From assembly GCA_964399535.1 (NCBI GenBank), contig CAYNRE010000039.1:1-27935 (forward strand): a stretch of DNA of 27,935 nucleotides. Reading direction: 5' to 3'. Origin of the DNA: CAYNRE01 sp964399535 (lineage in GTDB: Bacteria > Planctomycetota > Planctomycetia > Pirellulales > CAYNRE01). The position numbers and the translations under genes are program-made. Each line of letters starts with the position of its first letter. Position 1 is the stretch's first letter. Shown piece after piece: positions 1 to 7,555 of this stretch. The notes below the pieces were generated by a model that did no database searches, had not been told where the DNA came from, and was given only the letters and a program-made list of their open reading frames with translations.

Positions 1-17
1 CCGGTCGAGTTCGCGGC

Positions 18-92
18 CCACTGTGCTACTTCCGCTTCGAGCTTGCCTTCGCCTACGGCTCAGGCAAGCTCTCCGCTCCAGCAGCACAGTGG
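18..92. repeat. Nested palindromic element (REP/MITE-like)
   Basis: Two pairs of perfect 10-bp inverted arms are nested. CCACTGTGCT (18-27) pairs with AGCACAGTGG (83-92). GAGCTTGCCT (39-48) pairs with AGGCAAGCTC (62-71). The 13-nt inner loop holds a further GCC-TAC-GGC mini-hairpin. The 11-nt segments between outer and inner arms do not pair. The element lies in the open frame that leads into the WYL gene, so it is either translated or it interrupts the original 5' part of that gene. The structure is directly visible; that it is a dispersed genomic repeat is inference, since no second copy occurs in this window. Confidence 0.6.
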
Positions 93-212
93 AGTACCCC
101 TGCCTTCATAGCACCTGGTACAGGAATTTGTGGCTGGTCAGCGGCAAAGCGTGTTGAAGCATGGGCCGAGCAATTCGTAGCTACCGCAGTTGGCGAGGGC
201 GATTACTCATCC

Positions 213-842
213 ATGGGTCCGCTAGTCGATGAATTACAACGAGCAATCGAAGAGCGGCTGGCATCACACATCGTCTACCGGTCCGCTCGAGCAACGGAAC
301 CGGTCACCTATGAGATTTATCCCTACGGTTTAGTGCTCCACCGAAGTTCGCTCTACTTGGTGGCATATTCGCGCGAGCATGGCGAAATTCGGCACTTCAA
401 AGTAAATCGGATTGTCGAAGTCGATGTGAGTCGGCTTTCGTTTCATTTGCCCCCCGACTTCGATTTGGCGGAGCACCTTGCCGGATCTTTTGGCGTGTTC
501 CAAGGTGGCGAGTCGATTCGTGTCCGCGTTCGATTCTCAGCAGACGTTGCTCGATATGTGGCGGAATCGCGTTGGCACCGCAGCCAGAGACTGGAGCACC
601 TGGGAGATGGGCGCGTCGTGATTGAGTTTCAGCTTTCCGGCACAGAGGAAGTCAAGCACTGGATCTTAGGGTTCGGTGCTCAGGCCGAAGTGCTCGCCCC
701 CAAAGCGCTCCGAGACGAGATACTTTCGGAGGCAAAAAGTATTACGCAGCTGTATGCCAGTGCCGCTTCGCAGCGCGCGCGCGATGGTATTCCGTCTCGC
801 CGCGACGGTCACTTTCGAGAAAACCGCCGACGAAGTTCCTAG
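213..842 (+). CDS. WYL-domain regulator, 5' part missing or disrupted
   Basis: The product is a WYL-family protein lacking its usual N-terminal helix-turn-helix in what is visible. The WYL core occupies about residues 8-75: a helix with IEERLASHIVYRSAR, then YPYGLVLHRSSLYLVAYSR and RHFKVNRI. A WCX C-terminal extension covers about residues 95-185, with VRVRFSADVARYVAESRWH and EVKHWILGFG. WYL domains sense ligands, often nucleic acid or nucleotides, and such regulators often sit beside CRISPR and other defence loci. The frame is open upstream to position 3, and EQFVATAVGEGDYSS just before the ATG resembles the normal HTH-WYL linker. The true gene therefore probably starts further upstream, and codon 213 is only the first ATG. 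The palindrome at 18-92 lies where the HTH should be. The gene ends 36 nt before cas6, in the same direction. Regulation of the cas operon is inferred from position only. Confidence 0.85.
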   Translation: MGPLVDELQRAIEERLASHIVYRSARATEPVTYEIYPYGLVLHRSSLYLVAYSREHGEIRHFKVNRIVEVDVSRLSFHLPPDFDLAEHLAGSFGVFQGGESIRVRVRFSADVARYVAESRWHRSQRLEHLGDGRVVIEFQLSGTEEVKHWILGFGAQAEVLAPKALRDEILSEAKSITQLYASAASQRARDGIPSRRDGHFRENRRRSS

Positions 843-878
843 CGGACTCAGACTCTCTATTCGTTCACGGAATTCAAC

Positions 879-1514
879 ATGGACATGGTCGAACTTTCCT
901 TTCCCATTCTCGCACCTCCCGGGCGCTCGGTTGCCTCGGATCACGCGTACGCCCTGTACGGGGCGCTCTGTCGATTGGTTCCCTCGCTTCACGAACCAGC
1001 CTGCCCCACACAAGTAATCGGGGTATCCGGATTGTTCATCGGCAATGGAAAGCTAGAACTGAGTTCGACTTCACGCCTGCGCATGCGGACGGTGGCTGAA
1101 TCGATTCCCCAATATCTGGCTTTGGCCGGTCGCCAGCTCGAGCTTGCGGGTGAGACCCTCCGCCTCGGTGTGCCGCGAGTCTCGTTACCAACTTCGCCAT
1201 CCCTGCTGACAGCTCGCCTCGTAACAATCAAAGGCTTCGTCGATCCCGATGCGCTGTTGGCTGCCGCCGTTCGTCAGCTCACGGCGACGGGAATCCAAGC
1301 ATCCCTATCCCTAGCGCACTTTGAGTCCGGCCCGCGTGCTGGCGAACCCCGTCGCCGAGTGCTGCGAATCCGAGATCGCCGAATCGTGGGGTTCACATTG
1401 TTGGCCGATGGCCTCTCGCCGGACGATTCGTTGCGCTTGCAAATCGCCGGGCTAGGAGGACGCCGCAAGTTAGGTTGTGGCATCTTTGTCCCAGTTCGGA
1501 GTGTGCGTTCATGA
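879..1514 (+). CDS. cas6: Cas6 pre-crRNA endoribonuclease, MYXAN type (Cmx6)
   Basis: This 211-aa protein matches the MYXAN-subtype Cas6 family in length, position and key motifs. It has an N-terminal ferredoxin-like segment with DHAYALYGALCRLVPSLHE (about residues 21-39), whose His is a candidate catalytic residue. It ends with the Gly-rich RNA-binding loop GLGGRRKLGCGIFVP (about residues 191-205) typical of Cas6. Cas6 cuts the repeat of the long CRISPR transcript at the base of its hairpin and releases unit crRNAs. The ATG at 879 has no strong Shine-Dalgarno; an ATG two codons later is an alternative start. The 3' end overlaps cas3 in an ATGA arrangement (cas3 ATG 1511, cas6 TGA 1512-1514), which suggests translational coupling. 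It is the first gene of the effector operon. Confidence 0.92.
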   Translation: MDMVELSFPILAPPGRSVASDHAYALYGALCRLVPSLHEPACPTQVIGVSGLFIGNGKLELSSTSRLRMRTVAESIPQYLALAGRQLELAGETLRLGVPRVSLPTSPSLLTARLVTIKGFVDPDALLAAAVRQLTATGIQASLSLAHFESGPRAGEPRRRVLRIRDRRIVGFTLLADGLSPDDSLRLQIAGLGGRRKLGCGIFVPVRSVRS

Positions 1515-3814
1515 TGTTGGACCGAAGCCGGTTGTGGGCAAAAAGCCTGGGGGCGGACCAAGTGTCATCACCCGGAATGCTATTACCGGCTCACTTGTCT
1601 GAGGTTCACTCAGCGGCGATGGCTCTTTTGTCTGCGACGGCGGCCGATCAGATGCGAGCGCTGGGACTACCTTCGGAGGCGCACTCTCAGCGATTTCGCC
1701 GCTGTGTGCTCCTGGCGGCCGCGCTACACGACTTGGGCAAGGCCAACGATCATTTTCAGGACATGGTCCAAGGGAAGCGCATAGTCGCCCAAACTCCCCA
1801 GGGCCTCCGCCATGAATGGGTCACGGTACTGCTTATCGAAGTCTGTTTGCGGACGTGGTTGTTGCCGGCGGTAGGGAATGAGCCGGCTGATTTGGCGGTG
1901 GTTACCTGGGCTATCGGTGGTCACCATCCGAAGTTCAACCGCAAATCACCCCCAAGTCCCCCGCCAGCCGGCGGCCAAGGAACCCGCCTTCGCGTGCTAA
2001 CGGGCCACAAAGACTTCGCCGCTTGCCTTGAGTTTCTGAGGAGTACATTTCAGCTTCAAGCGCCGCCGGAACTGCCCCCTTGGTGGGATCTTGATTTGGC
2101 ATCGCTCGATCCAAATGCCTGCGTCTATAGCCAATTGAACCACTGGAGGAATTGTCAAGAAACGATCTGGAAGCAGCTTTGTCCGCTTGAACGGCGGCTC
2201 GTCGCTGCGGTCAAGGCGACTGTCATCGGTGCAGATGTAGCCGGTTCGGCAGCTTTGCAGGCGACCGCCGACGAAGGGGAGGGGTTCGCCTGGGTAGAAC
2301 GTGCATTCGCTTACCGACCGTCGGTTGGCGACCTAACGGCCGTCGTCTCGCGGAGGTTAGCGGGAAAATCTCTGCGGCCGTTTCAAGAAAAGGTATCTCA
2401 GGCTTCCGGTTCGGCAGTGCTGGTCACCGCCGGCTGCGGAACGGGCAAAACAATTGCCGCCTACCAATGGGCTGCCACCCAGCACCCCCAAAAGCGGCTC
2501 TACTTCTGCTATCCCACCACAGGGACGGCCACCGAGGGCTTCCGCGACCATCTTTTGGTTTCAGAGGCCTTCGATCGCTCCAGCGACGACCTAACCGTGT
2601 GGCAGCTCAATGCCAAGTTGTTTCACAGCCGGGCCGAGGTCGATCTGGCAGTGTTGTCTACGCCGCAGGACCAGGGCGACGATGCCGAGGGAGACACGCT
2701 TGCAAGGATCGAATCGCTCGAGAGTTGGTCTACACCGGTCGTCAACTGCACGGTCGACACGGTGCTCGGAGTATTGCAGAACGTGCGGCGCGGTTTATAT
2801 GCCTGGCCGGCTCTAGCCGGCGCTGCCTTTATCTTTGACGAGATCCACTCCTATGACGAGCAACTCTTCGCTGCGCTGCTGCGTTTTCTCGAAGAGCTGC
2901 CCGGCCTTCCGGCGCTACTGATGACGGCCAGCTTGCCTAAAGCGCGACTCACTTCCCTGCGAGGTACGATTGCCGGCGCCCGGCGCCAATTGACAGAGGT
3001 TGCTGGCCCCGAGGAACTCGAGACGCGCTTCCGCTACCGCCGTGAAGCGACACCATGCGACATACAGGCCCGCGTGCGCGCAGAACTTGAAGCCGGAGGA
3101 AGCGTTTTGTGGGTAAGCAATACGGTGAACCGAGCCATGTGGGCCGGGCAGCTCTTGGCCGATCAGCACCCACGAGTTTACCACTCGCGCTTTCGCTACT
3201 ACGACCGGGTCGAACGGCATCGCGACGTAATCGACGCCTTCAATGGCCCTGGCGCGCTGGCCTGCACGACGCAAGTGGCCGAGATGTCGCTCGACCTGTC
3301 CGCCACGCTCCTGGTTACCGACCTGGCACCGGTTCCCGCCTTGATACAGCGCCTGGGCCGCTTGAACCGCAATGCCGAAAAGGACGACCCCGTACGGCCC
3401 TTCCTGGTAATCGACGATGCAACCACTTCACTCCCTTACAGCTCGCAGGAATTAGAGTCGGCACGTACCTGGTTGGCATCGCTGCCGACGGAACGAATCT
3501 CGCAGCGCGACTTGACCGAGGCTTGGCAAGCGATGGACGAAGGTGAGCCAGCAACGCCCTGCGAGGCAGAATGGCTAGACGGGGGTCCAGAGACCTTGGT
3601 CGGCCTGCTTCGCCAGGGGTCGCCGTCAATTTCAGTCTTGCTCGAAGAAGATCTGCCGGCACTGCGTTGTGGGCAGCGACGACTGGTGGAATGCATTCTG
3701 CCGATGCCCCAGACCGAAATTGAACCAGATTGGCAGCGGTTTCGCGGCGTCCCCGTGGTTCCGTGCGACGCCATCGATTACGACCCACACCGAGGTGCCC
3801 AATGGCGAAGGTAA
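1511..3814 (+). CDS. cas3: Cas3 HD nuclease-helicase
   Basis: This 767-aa protein fuses the HD nuclease and the superfamily 2 helicase in one chain. HD signatures are His28/His33, His73-Asp74 in ALHDLGKAND, His101 in RHEW and His138-His139 in GGHHPKF. Helicase signatures are Walker A GCGTGKT (308-314), the DEIH box in FIFDEIHSYD (443-446), MTASLP (motif III) and QRLGRLNRN (motif VI, 613-621). Cas3 is recruited to Cascade-bound target DNA, nicks the displaced strand and degrades it while unwinding. All key residues look intact, so the protein is predicted to be active. I chose the ATG at 1511 because it overlaps the cas6 stop (ATGA). The in-frame ATG at 1475 lies well inside cas6 and would add a 12-residue tail that looks non-native. 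The ATG at 1514 is equally possible. The 3' end overlaps cas8 by 13 nt. Confidence 0.96.
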   Translation: MMLDRSRLWAKSLGADQVSSPGMLLPAHLSEVHSAAMALLSATAADQMRALGLPSEAHSQRFRRCVLLAAALHDLGKANDHFQDMVQGKRIVAQTPQGLRHEWVTVLLIEVCLRTWLLPAVGNEPADLAVVTWAIGGHHPKFNRKSPPSPPPAGGQGTRLRVLTGHKDFAACLEFLRSTFQLQAPPELPPWWDLDLASLDPNACVYSQLNHWRNCQETIWKQLCPLERRLVAAVKATVIGADVAGSAALQATADEGEGFAWVERAFAYRPSVGDLTAVVSRRLAGKSLRPFQEKVSQASGSAVLVTAGCGTGKTIAAYQWAATQHPQKRLYFCYPTTGTATEGFRDHLLVSEAFDRSSDDLTVWQLNAKLFHSRAEVDLAVLSTPQDQGDDAEGDTLARIESLESWSTPVVNCTVDTVLGVLQNVRRGLYAWPALAGAAFIFDEIHSYDEQLFAALLRFLEELPGLPALLMTASLPKARLTSLRGTIAGARRQLTEVAGPEELETRFRYRREATPCDIQARVRAELEAGGSVLWVSNTVNRAMWAGQLLADQHPRVYHSRFRYYDRVERHRDVIDAFNGPGALACTTQVAEMSLDLSATLLVTDLAPVPALIQRLGRLNRNAEKDDPVRPFLVIDDATTSLPYSSQELESARTWLASLPTERISQRDLTEAWQAMDEGEPATPCEAEWLDGGPETLVGLLRQGSPSISVLLEEDLPALRCGQRRLVECILPMPQTEIEPDWQRFRGVPVVPCDAIDYDPHRGAQWRR

Positions 3815-5457
3815 AAAAACCAAAAACCACGCGCCCCGCGACAAGCCCGCCGGGGCCCGATCGGCTCGAGTTGCGCCTTTTTGCGCCGGGGATGACCCCC
3901 ATGCACCGCGCCGGACTGGGAGGCCTTGCCTGTACGCTCGATTGGATTCGCAGCGCCAACGGAGCTCGCCAATTGAGCGAGAAGCAACTCCCCGGTGGCC
4001 CTTGGACGGGTTCGAGCCCGCCTTGGAGGATCGAGGCCGATCGCGTCACGCTCGAGTTCGGCCAGTCGACCAGCGCGGCGGAGTACCTGCGGCGATTGTG
4101 GAAGATTGCCTTCGCGCTGACTGAGGAAGGCCTGATTTGGCTCCCCGGCCAGTGGCGCAAGAAGCCAAATTCGGCCATCCTGGCTGATTTGCAACAGGGC
4201 CTGACGCTCACCTTTCTACAACACGGCAAGACTCGGACGCTCGGCTCCGAACCGGTGCACTGCGAGCACGATCCTGATCAACGCGGAACCCCCTCGGTGG
4301 TCGTCGAGTACCGAAAATGTTCCTGGTACAAGCACCAGGATGGATGGGAAGACCTGGTGAATCCTCGCACAGGCGCGCTGGCAAGCGGAGAAGTCGCCAT
4401 CGAGGGCCCACTCAATCCTGGCGCGGTGGTTCGACACAACGCGTTCGCGGGGCCGACCAAGATCTCCGAGCCGATTGAGGGGCTGTTGCCGCTGTACTTT
4501 GCCCTGGTTGGCTGCCTGGCCCTGCCCGTCAACCGAGGTGTAGGGGTACTGCTCATTCCCGAAGTCGAGGACCTGACCGCGTTTATCGCCGCCCGCCGGG
4601 CCATGTCGCCGCAGACCGTCAAGCAGGCGTTCGCCGCGCCGGGAAGCGATGCCGCCTTGCAACTTCAAGTGCGTCTCGACGCGGCCCACTGTGTCCGGAC
4701 TGCGTGCCACGTCGTCCTGCTGCGCCCCACGCCCTGGGCATCACAACAGAAATCACGTGTCGACGCGAGGCATGTGCCGGCAGTGCCCGACGCGGACCTT
4801 AAGCTCTTCTCATTGGCGAACGCGCTGCTTCCGGCGCGGATCGCCCTGCGCGTCGAAGCTCAGCCGGCGGGTCGCGGGAAGGCAAAAGCGGGTCGGGAAA
4901 CCAAGGTCGCGTTCCGCGCCGATAGCGCCGTCCGACCGTTGATCGCCGACAACCTGGCTCGCGGTCGCCCCTGGTACGAGGGATTCGCCCGCCTGATGAC
5001 AGCGACAAACCCCGCGACGGGTAAACCATTCCGACAACAGGTGTTCTTCGAACGAAAGGGGCTCCAAGCCATGGTAAACGAAACAACAGTCTTGCGGGAT
5101 GACGGAGAGGCCCTGGTCGTGCAGGCCATTCATGTAGCTGTGCGCCAGCGGTTCGGGCAAATCGCCGGTGACTACGCTGACAACGCAACAGGGATGCGAA
5201 ACAAGTTCAAAAACGAGCGGGAACGTCTTCGCTTGGCCTTTGCGGGGGCAAAGACCTGCGCCCAGACCCGCGCCGTACTCTGCGATCTGTTTAGCCGCGG
5301 CGGCCCCAACAAACCGTTGCAAGAGGCCTGGCGGCAGATCTTGCCCATGCTCGACGAGCGATGGCAACTCACCCGCGATCTGGCCTTATTGGCTCTGGCG
5401 AGCTATTCGGGTCGAGGAGCGAGCACCGATGACGACCCAGATTCCAGCGAATCGTAA
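3802..5457 (+). CDS. cas8: Cas8 large subunit, MYXAN type (Cmx8)
   Basis: This 551-aa protein is the Cascade large subunit of the MYXAN/Dev-type system. It recognises the PAM and anchors the crRNA 5' end. The N-terminal signature MHRAGLGGL (residues 34-42), preceded by LELRLFAPGMTP, matches the conserved 'aqHkAGLAGL' start of Cmx8 proteins. The rest is poorly conserved, as expected for Cas8. The C-terminal part (from about residue 424) is strongly helical and resembles a fused small subunit. I chose the ATG at 3802 (MAKVKK) because GAGGTG stands at 3792-3797 and it gives a 13-nt overlap with cas3. An in-frame ATG at 3730 would bury 84 nt in cas3 with an Arg-rich tail typical of out-of-frame sequence. 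The gene lies between cas3 and cas7, the usual order of this subtype. Confidence 0.88.
   Translation: MAKVKKPKTTRPATSPPGPDRLELRLFAPGMTPMHRAGLGGLACTLDWIRSANGARQLSEKQLPGGPWTGSSPPWRIEADRVTLEFGQSTSAAEYLRRLWKIAFALTEEGLIWLPGQWRKKPNSAILADLQQGLTLTFLQHGKTRTLGSEPVHCEHDPDQRGTPSVVVEYRKCSWYKHQDGWEDLVNPRTGALASGEVAIEGPLNPGAVVRHNAFAGPTKISEPIEGLLPLYFALVGCLALPVNRGVGVLLIPEVEDLTAFIAARRAMSPQTVKQAFAAPGSDAALQLQVRLDAAHCVRTACHVVLLRPTPWASQQKSRVDARHVPAVPDADLKLFSLANALLPARIALRVEAQPAGRGKAKAGRETKVAFRADSAVRPLIADNLARGRPWYEGFARLMTATNPATGKPFRQQVFFERKGLQAMVNETTVLRDDGEALVVQAIHVAVRQRFGQIAGDYADNATGMRNKFKNERERLRLAFAGAKTCAQTRAVLCDLFSRGGPNKPLQEAWRQILPMLDERWQLTRDLALLALASYSGRGASTDDDPDSSES
5071..5457 (+). CDS. Possible internally translated Cas11 small subunit
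   Basis: An in-frame ATG at codon 424 of cas8 is preceded by the purine-rich AAAGGGG (5055-5061) at a spacing of 9 nt. It would yield a 128-aa, predominantly helical protein, with helices around VVQAIHVAVRQRFGQIAG, MRNKFKNERERLRLAF and the DLALLALASY end. Type I-B, I-C and I-D systems are known to make Cas11 from internal starts near the 3' end of their large-subunit gene, and the expected length is about 120-150 aa. No separate cas11 is present in this operon. The ribosome binding site and start are visible; production of a separate polypeptide is inference. Confidence 0.35.
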   Translation: MVNETTVLRDDGEALVVQAIHVAVRQRFGQIAGDYADNATGMRNKFKNERERLRLAFAGAKTCAQTRAVLCDLFSRGGPNKPLQEAWRQILPMLDERWQLTRDLALLALASYSGRGASTDDDPDSSES

Positions 5458-5502
5458 CCAACCCCAACTTCCGCTACTTCATCGCTCCAGGGAGATGAAT
5501 CG

Positions 5503-6420
5503 ATGAGTCTGCACGTCTTTGCCAATATCTGCACTCCCTTCGGTACCGCGGCCAATAATCGGGCCGAGAACGAGGGTAACATCACCACCTTGCAGAAACT
5601 GCTCTGGTGCGGAGAAACGCACAGCACCGTTTCGGCCGAGGCAATTCGCTTCGCCCTTCGCCGCCGTCTGGGCGAAACCGAGGAGACCAATCGTCGCTGG
5701 GACGAGAATACGCGTGCCAACATCTGGAAAGAGGCTGAATTCAAAGGCTGGGCCAGCGAGAAGGGCAAGACCTTCGTCGACGACGATTTGCTCGGCTTCA
5801 TGAAGGCAGATTCGGCCAAGGAAGAAGGTGAGGCTGGCTCGGCCAACGTCCGCCGCGCGGTGCTCGAGATCACGCGAGCGGTTTCTCTCACTCCCTGGCC
5901 CGGCGACATCACCTTCAACGCCGCGTCTCCCGGGGCAACCCCGTCGGCCGCGAAAGGCACGAACCGCAGCAAGAATCCCGTACCCTACGGCACTGAAGTC
6001 CACGCCACCCGCTACCAATACGGCCTGGCTCTGACCCCCGAGCGCCTGCGCGACAAATCGCGCGCGGCCAAAGCCATCGAGGCCCTCTGCAACCTGGGCA
6101 CCGTCGCGGGCAACCATGGTCGGTTTCTCTTCGACTTCTCGCCCGAGGCCGTTGTATTTCGACTTACTCAGGACCCAGCACCCCGACTCTTGTACTGCTA
6201 TTCCACCAACGACGGCGGGCGGACCATCGTAGCCGACGCACTGCTGCGGCGGATCGAGTCCGGCGACATCTCGGCCGATGAACTGATCGTGGGAGTGAGC
6301 GACCTGCATTGCCCGCTAGCCGAGCAGGTCGCACAAGCTGGCGTAGTGCCGCTGGGGGTCAGGGCGGCCTGTGCCGCCGCGGTGCAGCAAATCAATCGTC
6401 AGCTCCAGGTGAAGGGGTAA
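5503..6420 (+). CDS. cas7: Cas7 backbone subunit, DevR/Cst2 family
   Basis: This 305-aa protein is the Cascade backbone that polymerises along the crRNA spacer. The N-terminal block FANICTPFGTAANNRAENEGNITTLQKLLW, followed by HSTVSAEAIRFALRRRL, is the hallmark of the DevR/Cst2 Cas7 family. VPYGTEVHATRYQYGLALT (about residues 164-182) is a second conserved block. DevR was first described in Myxococcus xanthus, where the devTRS CRISPR operon influences fruiting-body development. The start is well supported: AGGGAG at 5489-5494 lies 8 nt before the ATG at 5503. It is separated from cas8 by 45 nt and from cas5 by 3 nt. No truncation or missing motif is seen. Confidence 0.95.
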   Translation: MSLHVFANICTPFGTAANNRAENEGNITTLQKLLWCGETHSTVSAEAIRFALRRRLGETEETNRRWDENTRANIWKEAEFKGWASEKGKTFVDDDLLGFMKADSAKEEGEAGSANVRRAVLEITRAVSLTPWPGDITFNAASPGATPSAAKGTNRSKNPVPYGTEVHATRYQYGLALTPERLRDKSRAAKAIEALCNLGTVAGNHGRFLFDFSPEAVVFRLTQDPAPRLLYCYSTNDGGRTIVADALLRRIESGDISADELIVGVSDLHCPLAEQVAQAGVVPLGVRAACAAAVQQINRQLQVKG

Positions 6421-6423
6421 TTC

Positions 6424-7068
6424 ATGTTGGGACTATACGTCACCGTGCCTGTGGCGTGCTTCCGCAAGGGACACGCCCGCGAATACCTGGAAACCGAGCC
6501 GCTTCCCCCGCCGGCAACCTGCTACGGATTCCTGCTGTCGCTGGTCGGCGAAATCGACCGGCGACGGCACTTGGGAGCGCGAGTAGTACCGGTACTGATC
6601 GGTCAGCCCGCGGCAAACGCTGTGTTGCGCACCGTCTGGCGCGTTAAGAACCTACCCCTGGGGGCATCGGGCAATACCCGTCCCGACTACCAGCAACTCT
6701 TGACCCAGGTCGAACTGGTGATTTGGCTCGACTCGACCGACGAGCTCGAATCGAACCTGGAAGACCGCGTACTCAAGGCCCTGGATCGGCCGGCCTCGAT
6801 TTGCCGCTTTGGCGGGCTGTCGCTCGGCGAAAGCACGCACCTGGTCGACGAGGTGCTGCCGATTCAGCGCCTGGCCTCGCGGCTCGACCAGCGCCACGGC
6901 CAGGCCTATTTACTGGCCGAACGAGGTCGCCTTACCCTTCCTGTCTGGGTCGACCACGTGGGTTCCAGGGGCACTCGGTATGTCACCGGCAACCTGGAAG
7001 AGGGCCCCCTTCTTCCGCCCCCCAGGGAACGGATGCCTCAGATTCCCTTTCCCGAGGAGGAGATATGA
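6424..7068 (+). CDS. cas5: Cas5 subunit, MYXAN type (DevS/Cmx5)
   Basis: This 214-aa RAMP protein caps the crRNA 5' handle in Cascade. The N-terminal stretch VACFRKGHAREYLETEPLPPPATCYGFLLSLVGE (residues 10-43) is the diagnostic Cas5 motif of the MYXAN/DevS group. RVWRVK-like RTVWRVKNLPLG and CRFGGLSLGES correspond to the central Cas5 blocks. The ribosome binding site AAGGGG (6412-6417) overlaps the end of cas7 and stands 6 nt from the ATG, so translation is probably coupled. The stop codon (7066-7068) overlaps a further ATG at 7065 that is preceded by GAGGAGG, which marks where the next operon gene once began. Confidence 0.94.
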   Translation: MLGLYVTVPVACFRKGHAREYLETEPLPPPATCYGFLLSLVGEIDRRRHLGARVVPVLIGQPAANAVLRTVWRVKNLPLGASGNTRPDYQQLLTQVELVIWLDSTDELESNLEDRVLKALDRPASICRFGGLSLGESTHLVDEVLPIQRLASRLDQRHGQAYLLAERGRLTLPVWVDHVGSRGTRYVTGNLEEGPLLPPPRERMPQIPFPEEEI

Positions 7069-7091
7069 TTGTGGGCGGCGACTCAGACTGA
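7065..7091 (+). pseudogene. Start of a deleted operon gene (probably cas4/cas1)
   Basis: An ATG overlaps the cas5 stop (ATGA) and follows an excellent ribosome binding site, GAGGAGG (7054-7060). The frame reads only MIVGGDSD and then stops at 7089-7091. Such a strong, coupled start leading nowhere is best explained as the 5' end of a gene whose body has been deleted. In MYXAN-type loci the gene after cas5 is normally the adaptation gene cas4-cas1 (often fused), followed by cas2. The signals are visible; the identity of the lost gene is inference. Confidence 0.35.
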
Positions 7092-7264
7092 CGACGGTGC
7101 GGGTGCAGCAGCTTCGCCGGTAACTTACCGAGATTCTCTCCAGTGCGGATGAGGTGTTGCTGATCCCGATTTGCGTCCGCTGTGCCCGGGGAATTTCGGG
7201 AACGCATTCCACGGTTCGGCCACCAGACTGGCCAGACGCTCCTGCCCCGCATCGAATCGTATGA
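7088..7264 (+). pseudogene. cas2: Cas2 C-terminal remnant
   Basis: The frame beginning at 7088 reads VRVQQLRR, then an in-frame TAA (7121-7123), then LTEILSSADEVLLIPICVRC, ARGI, a PPDWPDAPAPHRIV-like end, and a natural TGA at 7262-7264. This resembles the C-terminal third of Cas2 proteins of the type that end with '(D)xLLxxPxCxRC..I....DWP..PPPxxIV'. The N-terminal ferredoxin half with the catalytic Asp is absent, and no start exists. The remnant sits between cas5 and the leader, exactly where cas2 is expected. It cannot encode a working adaptation protein. The similarity was judged by eye and needs a profile search. Confidence 0.5.
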
Positions 7265-7555
7265 AGTGACCAACCAGACCCGCCCTTCCGCGCGCCGAGA
7301 ATCGAATCATGCGCCTGGCCGCGTCCGAGCCAGCGGGCTTGTGGTTCGCGGCCAGTGCGAACGGGGCAGACACTTGCGCTCTTTGACAAGTCGTTCGATG
7401 ATTGAATTTGTTTTAAGTTCCGCCGAGGGACGAGCTTGCGAGCTCACTGGCGCATGCGTTCAAGGGTCCAAGGAGGCGGGCCTTGAGTGCCCTGCGAAGT
7501 TGCTTGTAGTGTGGTGTTGGAACTGGTTTTCTGGTAGCGAGTTAGGTGTGGTACA
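7265..7555 (+). promoter_or_regulatory. CRISPR leader region
   Basis: The 291 nt between the cas2 remnant and the first repeat hold no gene. It contains an AT-richer patch beginning GCTCTTTGACAA, in which TTGACA (7383-7388) is a perfect -35-like hexamer. The following ATTGAATTTGTTTTAAG offers only weak -10 candidates. Further down are a small dyad GAGCT-TGCG-AGCTC (7433-7446) and the palindrome CGCATGCG (7452-7459). Leaders normally carry the array promoter and the spacer-integration signals. The region is identified mainly by position upstream of the array in the inferred transcription direction; the exact promoter is uncertain. Confidence 0.55.

Noticed and set aside
1475..1510. Upstream in-frame ATG for cas3 (MWHLCPSSECAF...)
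   Set aside because: It lies inside the conserved C-terminus of cas6. The ATGA overlap at 1511 is the more natural start.
3730..3801. Upstream in-frame ATG for cas8
   Set aside because: The added residues are an Arg/Pro-rich shadow of the cas3 3' end, and the ATG at 3802 has its own ribosome binding site.
3315..4229. Minus-strand frame of 304 codons over the cas3/cas8 junction
   Set aside because: It spans the ends of two well-supported + strand genes and has no family resemblance.
5479..6309. Minus-strand frame of 276 codons over cas7
   Set aside because: It is antisense to a clear Cas7; no ribosome binding site or domain.
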